Shown one piece after another: positions 46,826-56,464 of a stretch of 64,000 nt of DNA (positions are counted from its first letter, which is position 1; each line of letters opens with the position of its first letter). The notes below the pieces were generated by a model, which worked only from the letters and a program-made list of their open reading frames with translations, made no database searches and was not told where the DNA came from. The stretch is from Colwellia sp. BRX10-3 (GTDB taxonomy: Bacteria > Pseudomonadota > Gammaproteobacteria > Enterobacterales > Alteromonadaceae). Both the position numbers and the translations under genes were made by a program. Where the stretch lies: positions 992,001 to 1,056,000 of the forward strand of contig NZ_JACGWA010000001.1 of assembly GCF_014077505.1 (NCBI RefSeq), given 5' to 3'.

Positions 46826-49444
46826 CTATGCCCGATACATTGCGACAACATTACTTTCAGTCTTAGTTTTCACTATTTTTTCTGGCCGGCTAATATGATA
46901 ACCCTGACCGAATTCACAACCTACATTTTGGAGTTTTTGAAGCATAGCTTCAGATTCAATTCCTTCGGCCACTAATCGGTAACCGAATTTTGTCCCAAGC
47001 TCATGCAAAGCTTTAACTAAAGATAAATTTTTATCGTTGTGATTCAGCATGCGAATAAAACTACGATCGAGTTTAATAAATTCGAACGGGTAGCTATGTA
47101 AGAAATTAAAAGACGATAAACCGGCACCATAGTCATCTAAAGCTAACTTGACGCCAAACTCCTTCAATTTTCGTAAGCCTTTAAGGGCTAAATCAGTATG
47201 GCGAGCAAAAGCTGACTCATTAAACTCTAAAATCAGTCGTTCAGGTTCAATTGTATTAACACTAATTAACGCCATTAATTTTGCTAATTGATTAGCTTGA
47301 ATTAAATGACGGCCCGATAAGTTCACACCAATATAAGCGTGTTCATATTCTTTTGATTGCTTCCATAGTTTTAATTGCAGACAAACTTCTTCAATCACCC
47401 AAGTTTCTATGTCTAAAATCATACCGGTTTCTTCTGCCATAAACAGAAACTCACTCGGTGTTAATAACCCTTTAGTGGGGTGCTGCCAACGTAAAAGCAC
47501 TTCAAAACCTAGAGTTTTAGTTGAAGTTAAATCTGAAATTTGCTGATAGTGTAATTCAAACTGCTTACTTTTAATGGCTTGCCTTAATTCTTGCTCAAGT
47601 GTCATGCTAGCAATTATTTTTTCACGCATACTGTCATCAAAGAAAACATATCGACCGCGGCCCAAACTTTTGGCTTGATACATAGCTGCATCAGCATCTC
47701 GTAATATTTCGTTGGCATCTTTATAAGTAACACGACTTTGGGCAATACCAATACTGGCATTTGAATACAAGGTATGTCCATTAAGCTCAAAGGGCTGGGC
47801 AATCGATGTAATAATACGAGATGCTATTTCTTCTATATCATCAAGCGACTGCAATGAGTCTAATAACACGACAAACTCATCTCCACCTAGTCGGGCTAAT
47901 ATATCATTATCGCGCACACAATCGCGTAATCGGTGCGAAATTTCGATTAAGAATTGATCGCCCGCATGATGCCCTAAGGTGTCATTAATCATTTTAAAAC
48001 GATCTAAATCAATAAATAAAACCGCGAATCTATGGTTAGTATGGCGCTTTAAGTGCCGAATAGCATAGGTTAAACGGTCTGAAAACATTGCTCTATTAGG
48101 TAGTTGGGTTAAACCATCATGATGAGCTTCATGATATAAGCGCGCTTCTGCTTTTCGACGTTCTTCAATTTGCATACGCAAGTTAAGGTTGGTTGCTTGC
48201 AGTTCTTGTGTGCGTTTATTTATAATTTTTTCAAGTGCTTCATTGCTTTGCAATACTTGCTGCTGCACTTTTTGTCGTAAAATCTCAATCGCGATATGAT
48301 GACTCACAAAGCGCATAAGCTCGAGATCTTTACTGTGATAAGCCTTTTCGTCTTGATAATGCTGAATGGCAATAACACCAAAAACTTCACCGTGGTCAGT
48401 TAACGGTGCTGCCAGCCATGCGCGTGGCAATTCGTGATCAGGATAATGTTTGGTAAATGCACATTGCGTTACTTCACCTTGCGCCGCTAACGTGTAAACC
48501 ATTCTATCACTGAGTAATATAGGTTTAGCTGTGCTTATGGTCATTTCAGACAAGCCGTCGCTGAGTATCCGCGTTTCTGGTTGCGGCATTTTTTCGTCAC
48601 AATAATATGGAAACTCTAATAGGCTTTTATCCTCAGATAATAAAGCAATATAAAAGTTTTTTGCTGGCAGTAATTTATTTACTTCTTGGTGCAGTGCTTG
48701 ATAAAATTTTTCAATTGCTTGAGATTTTGCCGTTAACTCAGAAATATTCAATAATACTTGATGGGTTTTAACAGCTAACTGTCTTTCAGCAATTTCACGC
48801 TGTAATTGTTGATTTGTTTGGGTTAGTTTAAGTGTGCGCTGGCAAATACTAGATTCTAATAACGCTCTACTTTGCACGCGATCGACTGCCTTGACTAAAT
48901 GCTCTGCAATCAAGGCTAAAATTTGGCTGTCACTTTTGGAAAAATTCAGTTTGGCATCGAAACTTTGTATAGCAATAACACCAATCACCTGTTGACCTAG
49001 CCTTAACGGCACACCTAGCCAATCTACACATGCTGTGCCAGATAAGAGAATTTTATCCTCGTTAGCAAGTTTCATTATTTTCTTATTAGAAAAATTCATC
49101 GTCTGTTGGCTTAGCAAAACTAAGCCAGTTAAGCTTTTTCGCCAGTTAGCTAAATCAACATGCTCATTAATCCCTACATCTGCCAGATTATGGCAATAGG
49201 CTAATTGTAATTCATCAGAAGAATTTAACAGGGCTATATGAAAGCTGTCAGTAACCAATAAGGTTTTAATTACTGATTCAAGAGCACGATAAAATTCAGC
49301 CATATCGGTTACTGAACCGGCTAATTCAGACAGTTGCAATAAACCCGATTGCATGGTTTTAAGTTGTCGATACTTTTTAAGTAACGTCTTTAACCTAGGA
49401 AGTTGACGTACCGCATGAGTAGTTTCCGTCGCCCGCGATTCCAT
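46826..49444 (-). CDS. GAF-GAF-GGDEF-EAL c-di-GMP signalling protein
   Basis: This 872-residue soluble protein has four domains. Two GAF sensor domains lie at about 35-195 and 225-395 (DWLGVPLRLGQQVIGVIAIQ and WLAAPLTDHGEVFGVIAIQH are their equivalent cores). After a coiled coil, a GGDEF domain (about 437-600) has active site RLGGDEFVVLL and an RxxD site (RDND) five residues before it. A C-terminal EAL domain (about 615-865) has EVLLRW in the EAL position, NLSGRHL, EFNESAF, LDDYGAGLSSF, KLDRSFI and GIESEAM, all intact. It could both make and degrade c-di-GMP; which activity prevails is unknown. It is a lone gene. Confidence 0.93.
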   Translation of the reverse strand: MESRATETTHAVRQLPRLKTLLKKYRQLKTMQSGLLQLSELAGSVTDMAEFYRALESVIKTLLVTDSFHIALLNSSDELQLAYCHNLADVGINEHVDLANWRKSLTGLVLLSQQTMNFSNKKIMKLANEDKILLSGTACVDWLGVPLRLGQQVIGVIAIQSFDAKLNFSKSDSQILALIAEHLVKAVDRVQSRALLESSICQRTLKLTQTNQQLQREIAERQLAVKTHQVLLNISELTAKSQAIEKFYQALHQEVNKLLPAKNFYIALLSEDKSLLEFPYYCDEKMPQPETRILSDGLSEMTISTAKPILLSDRMVYTLAAQGEVTQCAFTKHYPDHELPRAWLAAPLTDHGEVFGVIAIQHYQDEKAYHSKDLELMRFVSHHIAIEILRQKVQQQVLQSNEALEKIINKRTQELQATNLNLRMQIEERRKAEARLYHEAHHDGLTQLPNRAMFSDRLTYAIRHLKRHTNHRFAVLFIDLDRFKMINDTLGHHAGDQFLIEISHRLRDCVRDNDILARLGGDEFVVLLDSLQSLDDIEEIASRIITSIAQPFELNGHTLYSNASIGIAQSRVTYKDANEILRDADAAMYQAKSLGRGRYVFFDDSMREKIIASMTLEQELRQAIKSKQFELHYQQISDLTSTKTLGFEVLLRWQHPTKGLLTPSEFLFMAEETGMILDIETWVIEEVCLQLKLWKQSKEYEHAYIGVNLSGRHLIQANQLAKLMALISVNTIEPERLILEFNESAFARHTDLALKGLRKLKEFGVKLALDDYGAGLSSFNFLHSYPFEFIKLDRSFIRMLNHNDKNLSLVKALHELGTKFGYRLVAEGIESEAMLQKLQNVGCEFGQGYHISRPEKIVKTKTESNVVAMYRA

Positions 49445-49581
49445 TGTGGGTATTCCATTTTATTATTAGTATTATTTTTGTACGGCTAGTCTAACAAAAT
49501 ATATATGTTTAGCTAGACCTTAGCGCAACTTATTCAGTGTCATTCATCGCATAATTTCAGTTTTAGCAAAAAATTTTTACA

Positions 49582-49612
49582 TAAAAAAGCGATGACATTG
49601 CCATCGCTTTTA
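49582..49612. terminator. Terminator after the TonB-receptor fragment
   Basis: A 9-bp stem, AAAGCGATG (49586-49594) with CATCGCTTT (49602-49610). A-run and T-run flanks make it usable in both directions. Its - strand use would end the remnant TonB-receptor transcript. Confidence 0.85.
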
Positions 49613-49650
49613 TAAACTCTCCCATGTGATTAAACTCAGGTTTGAGTTAT

Positions 49651-50028
49651 TTAAAAGTTATATGATGCACTAATAAACATGTTTCGCCCTACCACATCAT
49701 AGATACTGGGCACTGTTCCCATGTCATTACCACCTAAAACTTCTTCAGGTTCAGCATCAAACACGTTTTTCACACCACCATTAACAGCCCATTGGTCATT
49801 TATATGGTATGAGGCAGAAACGTTATGATAAATAACATTGTCAGTGGAGAATTTTTCACCGTAATATTCACCGTCCATGCCACGAATAAACTGAGCACTA
49901 TAAAGCACGGTTAAATCTTCAGTTACATCACCGTAAACTGATAAATTATACTTAACGTCAGAATAACCACCGATATTGCCAAATAGTGCCGGTGTAGTTG
50001 GTATAGTTGGTGTAAATTTCACTATCAA
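49651..50028 (-). pseudogene. C-terminal remnant of a TonB-dependent receptor
   Basis: The 125 readable residues correspond to only the last few beta strands of a TonB-dependent outer-membrane receptor: YNLSVYGDVTEDLTVLYSA, YHNVSASYHINDQWAVNGGV, KNVFDAEPEEVLGG, and the end FISASYNF with the terminal Phe of a barrel. Full receptors have 700 or more residues including plug and TonB box; all that is missing. The rpoH gene lies only 200 bases upstream, with no trace of the rest in between. It is thus a truncated, probably non-functional gene that still has its terminator. Confidence 0.82.
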
Positions 50029-50181
50029 CTTGTTATTTAAGGTTAAATCGTTACATTTAACTTATATTCATGTGAACATTATCTATTTGATTTTTACTCA
50101 TAATGAATTTGGCATACGTTAAAACAGTCGATTTACCATCATCAATTTTTCACACCTATCCAATAGGGTTTATTCTGGACA

Positions 50182-50206
50182 TAAAAAAACCGGCAGAAGC
50201 CGGTTT
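50182..50206 (-). terminator. Terminator of rpoH
   Basis: An 8-bp stem, AAACCGGC with GCCGGTTT (50187-50194 and 50199-50206), with a T run on the - strand. It sits 22 bases after the rpoH stop. Confidence 0.88.
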
Positions 50207-50227
50207 AAATTAAATTTTTTGTGAGCG

Positions 50228-51091
50228 CTATGTTGCCATTGCACCTTTTAACTTTGCCAGTGCATTTTTCTCTAATTGACGAACGCGTTCGGCTGATATT
50301 TCATATTTATTCGCTAACTCTTGTAAGGTTGTCTTGTCGTCATGTAACCAACGCGTACGAATAATATCTTGGCTACGCTCATCAAGACCGACTAAAGCAT
50401 TGCTCAGTCTTTTGTTAGCGTGCTGTTCCCAATTCGAATCTTCTACTTCAGTAGCAAGATCGGATTGCTTATCTTCTAAATATTGCGCTGGAGAGTAAGT
50501 ACTGGCGCTAGCATTATCATCATCATCTGTTGATAATTCGAATGCTTGGTCTTGGTTACTCATGCGAGATTCCATTTCCAAAACATCTTTGGTGGTAACA
50601 CCTAACGTTTCAGCAACATTTTTCACTTCATCATGACTAAACCAACCTAAACGTTTTTTATTTTTACGTAGGTTAAAAAATAATTTTCGTTGTGCTTTAG
50701 TTGTGGCAACTTTAACGATGCGCCAATTTTTTAGCACAAACTCATGTATTTCAGCTTTGATCCAATGCACAGCAAATGATACTAAGCGAACACCCACTTC
50801 TGGGTTAAAGCGCTTAACCGCTTTCATTAAACCAATATTACCTTCCTGAATTAAATCAGCTTGTGGTAAACCGTAGCCTGCATAGCCTTTAGCAACATGA
50901 ATAACAAAACGAAGATGCGACATAATTAACTCTTGCGCAGCTTTTAGATCATTTTCTGAATATAAACGAGTTGCTAACTCACGTTCCTTTTCAGCTGTTA
51001 GCATAGGAATGCTATATGCTGATTGCACGTATGCTTCAATGCTGCCACTTTTGGGAACAGTTAACGCCATTGATTGCATTGCTTCACTCAT
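50228..51091 (-). CDS. rpoH: Heat-shock sigma factor RpoH (sigma-32)
   Basis: RpoH directs polymerase to heat-shock promoters. The 287 residues are full length: region 2 ([35 protein letters not shown]), the RpoH-specific box QRKLFFNLR, and region 4 ([34 protein letters not shown]). It normally lies directly after ftsX; here an EAL-HDOD gene in the opposite direction separates them. Confidence 0.97.
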   Translation of the reverse strand: MSEAMQSMALTVPKSGSIEAYVQSAYSIPMLTAEKERELATRLYSENDLKAAQELIMSHLRFVIHVAKGYAGYGLPQADLIQEGNIGLMKAVKRFNPEVGVRLVSFAVHWIKAEIHEFVLKNWRIVKVATTKAQRKLFFNLRKNKKRLGWFSHDEVKNVAETLGVTTKDVLEMESRMSNQDQAFELSTDDDDNASASTYSPAQYLEDKQSDLATEVEDSNWEQHANKRLSNALVGLDERSQDIIRTRWLHDDKTTLQELANKYEISAERVRQLEKNALAKLKGAMAT

Positions 51092-51475
51092 TTAATAACT
51101 CCTCTATCTAATCTAGCTCGTGATAATAACATATATACCCGAACCACCTCAAGATACTCGTTTCAGTGGTAAATAAAAATAATGTAAAAAGGAGGGTATG
51201 ACAGATCATCACGACTTTAATAAAACAACATTAGCGTAGAAGACAGGGGGAAACAACACCCTCTTTCAATTTTTTCATGAATAATTTGTTAAAGTTTGTC
51301 ACCAGCTTTAAATTTTACTTAAATTACATCATGATGAAAATTAAAACAGCGAGGGCTCAATACTCATATTTCGGCTATTTTATATCAAAGCCGTTGTATA
51401 AATTATCCTTGGCATATATAACTATATTAAGCTTTGTTTAAAAAATTGCGCTAAACAGCATTCACTAGAGGTGTT
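51092..51475. other. Intergenic region between divergent rpoH and the EAL-HDOD gene
   Basis: About 385 bases that must carry promoters in both directions. A weak hairpin (GGGGG with ACCCTC near 51246-51265) and a 13-codon ORF after AAGGAGGG (ATG at 51198) are visible, but neither is convincing. Nothing else stands out. Confidence 0.45.
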
Positions 51476-52702
51476 ATGTATTCATTTATTGCCAGACAAC
51501 CTATATTAGACCTAAATAAAACCGTTGTTGCCTATGAATTACTTTTTAGAAATGGAGAGAGTAACTGTTTTCCGAATATAGATCCTGACCAAGCCACATC
51601 CAATATATTAAGCAATAATCACTTAACCTTAGGTGTGGAAAATATTACTAATGATTTACCGGCGTATATCAACTTTCACTCCAATGCCTTAATAAACAAT
51701 TTTCCAAGCTTTTTAGATCCAAGCAAAGTCGTTATAGAAATATTAGAAGATGTCGCCCCAACAGATGAATTATTATCTACCTGTAAGCACTTATTCAATC
51801 AAGGTTACAAACTGGCCTTAGATGACATTGATTTTAACAAAAAATGGCAACGATTTTTGCCATATATTTCCATATTGAAGATAGATATATCGGAGTACTC
51901 CTTATTAGAAATCGGTAAATTCATTCGTGAAATCAATAATGAAAGATTGATATTATTGGCTGAAAGAATAGAAACGCTAGAGCAATTTGAGCAGTTTAAA
52001 CTTCTCGGCTTTACTTTATTTCAGGGCTACTTTTTTGCCAAACCAGAAATGCTGAAACAAAAGAATATTACGTCGGCAAAACAAAATATTTTAGAGTTAA
52101 TCGGTCATGCAAGTTGTGAAACATTAAACTTCGAAATCATGAGTAATATATTTAGCTCAGATCCTGGCCTTAGTTATAAATTACTGCGATTTATCAACAA
52201 CCCTTTCTACGGTAGAAGCCAAGAAATCACCTCCTTAAAGCATGCTTTAATATATATCGGTGATACAGAGTTGAAAAAATTTATCGCCTTGTTAGCACTA
52301 ACTAATCTCAGCGAAGATAAGCCGGCAGAAATTATGCGTTTATCGCTAATAAGAGCCAAATTTTGTGAACAAATATCACTGCTAAAAAAAGTTCAAGTAA
52401 ACCCACCTAAGGCTTTTTTAACCGGTATATTGTCATTGATTGATGGTATTTTAGACCATTCTATAGAAGGGATATTAGAAATATTGCCAATCCACCAAGA
52501 TATTAAACAGGCATTAATTAGTAATAAAAATCACTTGGCTGATTACCTTGATTTAGCTAAATGTATTGAAGTAGGAAACTGGCAAAGAATTGATCAGCTA
52601 ATTAAGCACTTGGCGTTAACTCATGACGATTGTTTAAAAGCACAAGAAACAGCCATAACTTGGGCTGATGAAATGTTAGGTACTGAACGACAAATAAATT
52701 AA
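51476..52702 (+). CDS. EAL-HDOD signalling protein (YuxH type)
   Basis: This 408-residue cytosolic protein begins with the EAL-like FIARQPILDLNKTVVAYELLFR, where ELL stands in the EAL place. The rest of the domain (about 1-195) keeps LALDDIDF and ends GYFFAKPE, but lacks much of the catalytic set, so phosphodiesterase activity is doubtful. An HDOD domain follows (about 200-390; SNIFSSDPGLSYKLLRFINN, then SLKHALIYIGDTELKKFIAL). Such proteins act in c-di-GMP-linked regulation. It lies between ftsX and rpoH, and its last 4 bases overlap the ftsX end on the other strand. Confidence 0.88.
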   Translation: MYSFIARQPILDLNKTVVAYELLFRNGESNCFPNIDPDQATSNILSNNHLTLGVENITNDLPAYINFHSNALINNFPSFLDPSKVVIEILEDVAPTDELLSTCKHLFNQGYKLALDDIDFNKKWQRFLPYISILKIDISEYSLLEIGKFIREINNERLILLAERIETLEQFEQFKLLGFTLFQGYFFAKPEMLKQKNITSAKQNILELIGHASCETLNFEIMSNIFSSDPGLSYKLLRFINNPFYGRSQEITSLKHALIYIGDTELKKFIALLALTNLSEDKPAEIMRLSLIRAKFCEQISLLKKVQVNPPKAFLTGILSLIDGILDHSIEGILEILPIHQDIKQALISNKNHLADYLDLAKCIEVGNWQRIDQLIKHLALTHDDCLKAQETAITWADEMLGTERQIN

Positions 52703-53682
52703 TCTGCTGTTGGCTCAATAGCGCGAATATGTTGCCTTACAGAAATAAAGCTACCTAATAAACCTAAACCTATTGCTGTTAATTGTAGTATCACTAATTC
52801 ATTAAATGATAAGCCCGATAACACAAACTGGCTTTGATAAAGATCGGTTAATTCAAATAATGCGCCTGAAAGATAATGCGCTAAAATAGCCACACATATA
52901 CTCGCCACAAAACCACCAAGCACCCCGTACCAAACACCAGCATATAAAAATGGTCGTTGAATAAAACTATCGGTAGCACCCACTAATTTCATCACAGCAA
53001 TCGCATCTTTCTGGTTCAGTATTGCTAACCTAATAGTGTTGCCAATAATTAACACCACAGATAAACATAATAATATTGCGATGCCGATAACAACATCCTC
53101 TATCAAGGCTGCCATGGCTTCTAAACGCGTTAACCATTCCAAATCAAGTTTGCCTTGGTCAACACCACGTTCTTGTTCTAATTTAAGTAATAACTCACGC
53201 GCTGCTTGGGCTTGGCTAAATCGCTGTGTTGGTGTTACCAATAAAGTTGCCGGTAAGGGGTTTTCTTCTAAATATTCCAAAGCTTGGCCAAAACCAGAAC
53301 TGACTTTAAACTCAGTTAAGGCTTGTTCTGCAGAAATATAAACAACATTCGCTACTTCAGGATAAAGCTGAATACGTTGTACAAGATTTTGTGCCGCTTT
53401 GTTTGAAGTTGATAACTTTAAAAATAAAGTGATTTCTGAGGCGGAGTCCCACTGGTCGGTAACCGTTTGAGTGTTTTTGACAAACAAATGTAAAGTAGCA
53501 GGTAAAGTTAAGCTAATACCTAAAACAAGTACCGTCATCACAGACGTAAACGGTGTGCGCCACAAATCTCCCAAGCTACCTATTGCTTGTTGCAAGTGCC
53601 TAAGAACTCTAGCAGTGAAGCGCCCGGTCCAGTTTAAATGCTGACTATTGTGACGAATATCATTAGCTGCCATTACGTTCAC
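52699..53682 (-). CDS. ftsX: Cell-division protein FtsX
   Basis: FtsX is the membrane partner of FtsE; it transmits ATPase activity to periplasmic cell-wall hydrolase regulators at the division site. The 327 residues have a cytoplasmic N terminus (1-45), the first helix (about 47-68), a periplasmic loop (70-185), and three more helices at 195-320. Landmarks are LGDLWRTPFTSVMTVLVLGI, KDAIAVMKLVGATDSFIQRPF and SVRQHIRAIEPTAD. It overlaps the end of ftsE by 20 bases. Confidence 0.95.
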   Translation of the reverse strand: MNVMAANDIRHNSQHLNWTGRFTARVLRHLQQAIGSLGDLWRTPFTSVMTVLVLGISLTLPATLHLFVKNTQTVTDQWDSASEITLFLKLSTSNKAAQNLVQRIQLYPEVANVVYISAEQALTEFKVSSGFGQALEYLEENPLPATLLVTPTQRFSQAQAARELLLKLEQERGVDQGKLDLEWLTRLEAMAALIEDVVIGIAILLCLSVVLIIGNTIRLAILNQKDAIAVMKLVGATDSFIQRPFLYAGVWYGVLGGFVASICVAILAHYLSGALFELTDLYQSQFVLSGLSFNELVILQLTAIGLGLLGSFISVRQHIRAIEPTAD

Positions 53683-54364
53683 TCATTGCTTGTAACCCAT
53701 CAACAATACCGTCGGTGATCATATGACCTTGCTTTAAGGTCAGTGTACGATATTTCATGCGGGCAATAAGCCCTAAATCATGGGTCGCAATTAACACACT
53801 GATGCCCATATCATTAAATTCTTCAAATAGCCTGATAATATCCAATGACAACTTTGGATCTAAATTACCGGTAGGCTCATCTGCTAATAATATTGGCGGT
53901 TTATTAACAATAGCTCGTGCAATGCCAACACGTTGCTGCTCTCCGCCGGAAAGCATATTCGGAAAACACTTTAATTTGCTAGTTAAATGCACTTTATCAA
54001 GCGCAGCTTCAACACGTTTACGGGTTTCTTTTTGGCTATAACCTTCAATAATAAGTGGTAAGGCGACATTTTCAAATACGGTTCGGTCCGCTAATAAATT
54101 ATGGTTCTGGAATATCATACCAATACCACGACGCACATAAGGGATTTGTGAATACTTAATGGTTGATAATTCAGTGCCGTTAATTTCAATACTGCCAACA
54201 CTGGGTTTTTCCATCATACTCATTAGTTTCAATAAGGTACTTTTACCCGCGCCAGAGTGACCCGTTAAAAACGCCATTTCGCCAGGGGCAATGGTAAAAC
54301 TCACTTGTTTAAGTGCTAAAAAGCCTCCTGGGTAAGTTTTGCTAACGTTATTAAATCGGATCAT
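53663..54364 (-). CDS. ftsE: Cell-division ATP-binding protein FtsE
   Basis: FtsE is the ATPase of the FtsEX complex. The 233 residues have Walker [14 protein letters not shown], the Q-loop [12 protein letters not shown] signature [14 protein letters not shown], Walker [13 protein letters not shown] and the H-loop ATHD. The start [14 protein letters not shown] is typical. Transcribed with ftsY upstream (12 bases) and ftsX downstream. Confidence 0.97.
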   Translation of the reverse strand: MIRFNNVSKTYPGGFLALKQVSFTIAPGEMAFLTGHSGAGKSTLLKLMSMMEKPSVGSIEINGTELSTIKYSQIPYVRRGIGMIFQNHNLLADRTVFENVALPLIIEGYSQKETRKRVEAALDKVHLTSKLKCFPNMLSGGEQQRVGIARAIVNKPPILLADEPTGNLDPKLSLDIIRLFEEFNDMGISVLIATHDLGLIARMKYRTLTLKQGHMITDGIVDGLQAMSERNGS

Positions 54365-54375
54365 ATCAAATCTTA

Positions 54376-55578
54376 TTATTCATGTGCTTCGTGGTTGAAC
54401 AATGCATCAATAAAATCATTGCTATTAAAGGGTCTTAAATCATCAATACCTTCACCAACACCCAAGTAGCGAATGGGAATGGCATGTTTATCGGCAACGG
54501 CAAAAACAACACCACCTTTTGCGGTACCATCGAGTTTAGTCAGGGTTAATCCTGTTAAACCAACAGCTTCATCAAAAAGTTTTGTTTGGCTTAAAGCGTT
54601 TTGTCCGGTGCCAGCATCAAGTGTTAACATAACCTCATGAGGGGCATTAACATCAAGCTTTTTCATAACCCGAACCACTTTCTTAAGTTCTTCCATCAAA
54701 TGATTTTTATTTTGTAAGCGCCCTGCAGTATCCGCTATTAATATATCAACGCCACGTGCTTTAGCAGCACTTATGGCATCAAAAATAACTGAAGCACTAT
54801 CTGCACCGGTATGTTGAGCAACAACAGGGATGTCATTTCGATCACCCCATACTTGTAATTGTTCAACGGCCGCAGCACGGAAGGTATCACCCGCGGCTAA
54901 CATAACCGACTTACCTTGTGCCTGAAATTGCTTGGCTAATTTACCAATGGTGGTGGTTTTACCCACACCATTAACACCAACCATTAAAATCACAAAAGGA
55001 CCGTCGCCTGACGGGATCTCAAGTGGCTTATTAACAGGTTCGATAATTTTTTTCAGCTCAGCTTTTAATAAATCATATAAAGCTTCAGCATCTTTTAATT
55101 GCCGACGCGATGCTGATTCCGTTAAAGAATCAATGATTTTCGTGGTGGTTTCAACACCTACGTCCGCTAATAATAAATGAGTTTCGAGTTCTTCAAATAA
55201 CTCTTCATCAATTTTTTTACCACTAAATAAACTGAAAACCCCACCACCAAGATTTTGGCGAGTTTTTGTTAAGCCTTGCTTTAAACGCGAAAAAAAGCCA
55301 ACTTCTGGCTCTGGCTCTGGCTCTGGCTCTGCAGGTAATTGTTCAATAACAGCGCCATCAATTGCAACCATTTCTGCCAGTGGTGGTGAACTATTTTCCG
55401 CTATAACTTCTTCGTGACAAACTGCGTCTGTTGTTGGTTGCGATTCAGTAGTCTTTGGCTGCTCAATCTCTTCAATAACACTATTATCAACAACAACTTT
55501 CTCAGTAACTGGCGCCGCGTCTTCTTGCTCTTTCTTACCCAGACCTAACCAGGCAAACATACCTTTTTTCTTTGACAT
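54376..55578 (-). CDS. ftsY: Signal recognition particle receptor FtsY
   Basis: FtsY is the SRP receptor GTPase that brings ribosomes making membrane proteins to the translocon. The 400 residues have an acidic, variable N terminus (1-100) including an EPEPEPEPE run from a hexamer repeat. The NG domain has GVNGVGKTTTIGKLAKQ, AAGDTFRAAAVEQL, DTAGRLQNKNHLMEEL, TKLDGTAKGGVVF and GVGEGIDDLRPF. The first gene of the ftsY-ftsE-ftsX operon. Confidence 0.97.
   Translation of the reverse strand: MSKKKGMFAWLGLGKKEQEDAAPVTEKVVVDNSVIEEIEQPKTTESQPTTDAVCHEEVIAENSSPPLAEMVAIDGAVIEQLPAEPEPEPEPEVGFFSRLKQGLTKTRQNLGGGVFSLFSGKKIDEELFEELETHLLLADVGVETTTKIIDSLTESASRRQLKDAEALYDLLKAELKKIIEPVNKPLEIPSGDGPFVILMVGVNGVGKTTTIGKLAKQFQAQGKSVMLAAGDTFRAAAVEQLQVWGDRNDIPVVAQHTGADSASVIFDAISAAKARGVDILIADTAGRLQNKNHLMEELKKVVRVMKKLDVNAPHEVMLTLDAGTGQNALSQTKLFDEAVGLTGLTLTKLDGTAKGGVVFAVADKHAIPIRYLGVGEGIDDLRPFNSNDFIDALFNHEAHE
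55304..55333. repeat. Hexamer tandem repeat in ftsY
   Basis: TCTGGC is repeated four times with a partial fifth copy. It encodes the EPEPEPEPE stretch in the acidic, disordered N-terminal region of FtsY. The frame is kept on expansion, so length can vary without loss of the protein. Confidence 0.85.
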
Positions 55579-55753
55579 AAATGTATTTATAATATTAATT
55601 TGATGTATAGGTTTACTACTAAAATCATCTGACTAAAGCGCGTTCTAACTTGAACAAATCTTTAGATCAATTGGTATTCATGAGTAAACAAGGATAAAAT
55701 TATCGATATAGTATCACCTAACCTGCTGACAAAAAACAAAAGCTGTTTAAGTT

Positions 55754-56344
55754 ATGAGCAAAGTCAAAAAACATTCTGATAAAAGTGCCCCTAAAGGCCA
55801 AATACGTATTATCTCAGGTCAATATCGTGGTCGAAAATTACCGGTATTAATGGCCGATGGTCTGCGCCCAACCACAGATCGTGTCAAAGAAACGGTATTT
55901 AATTGGCTGATGCCTTATATTCAAGACACAAATTGTTTAGATTGCTTTGCCGGCTCTGGCGGGTTAGGTTTTGAAGCCATGTCGCGTGGTGCAAGTTACG
56001 TAACCTTGGTCGAGTTAAACAAACCAGCAGCGCAGCAGCTAAAAGACAATAAAGCTTTGCTACAAGCAGATAGCATCCAAGTTGTGCAGCAAAATGCTTT
56101 AGACTTTCTAAAAAATAACCAACAAAATTATTCGTTAGTGTTTATCGATCCGCCTTTTAGAAAGGGCTTAGCTCAACAAACCGCCGAGTTGTTAAGCGAA
56201 AAAGGCTTAACTGACGATGCCTTGATATATGTGGAAATGGAAGCAGACCATAACGAACAAACTATGCCAAGCCATTGGCAACTTTTAAAAGAAAAAGTAG
56301 CAGGACAAGTTATCTATCGACTCTATCAAAATAGTGTGGTGTAG
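55754..56344 (+). CDS. rsmD: 16S rRNA m2G966 methyltransferase RsmD
   Basis: RsmD methylates guanine 966 of 16S rRNA. The 196 residues match: IRIISGQYRGRKLPV, LRPTTDRVKETVFNWL, the SAM motif CLDCFAGSGGLGFEAMSRGA, and the catalytic LVFIDPPFRKG. It is divergent from ftsY, the arrangement seen in most gammaproteobacteria. Confidence 0.95.
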   Translation: MSKVKKHSDKSAPKGQIRIISGQYRGRKLPVLMADGLRPTTDRVKETVFNWLMPYIQDTNCLDCFAGSGGLGFEAMSRGASYVTLVELNKPAAQQLKDNKALLQADSIQVVQQNALDFLKNNQQNYSLVFIDPPFRKGLAQQTAELLSEKGLTDDALIYVEMEADHNEQTMPSHWQLLKEKVAGQVIYRLYQNSVV

Positions 56345-56414
56345 CGCCCTTAAATTCAGTTTTCTTTAATCACTTAAGTTGATTTTAACTTAATTGTAAA
56401 TTTGTTATTTATAC

Positions 56415-56443
56415 CAAAAAAAGAGGCCTTAGCCTCTTTTTTG
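56415..56443. terminator. Bidirectional terminator between rsmD and the serine hydrolase gene
   Basis: GAGGC (56423-56427) and GCCTC (56432-56436) with a 4-base loop, flanked by A and T runs that extend the stem. It serves both converging genes. Confidence 0.9.
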
Positions 56444-56464
56444 TTTAAAACAATACTGATGAGC

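Noticed and set aside
49651-50028. The TonB-receptor fragment as a complete small outer-membrane protein
   Set aside because: It has no signal peptide and starts in the middle of barrel strands; it is the tail of a longer receptor.
51198-51239. A 13-codon ORF after a very strong AAGGAGGG
   Set aside because: The spacing between the ribosome site and ATG is only one or two bases and the ORF is too short to judge.
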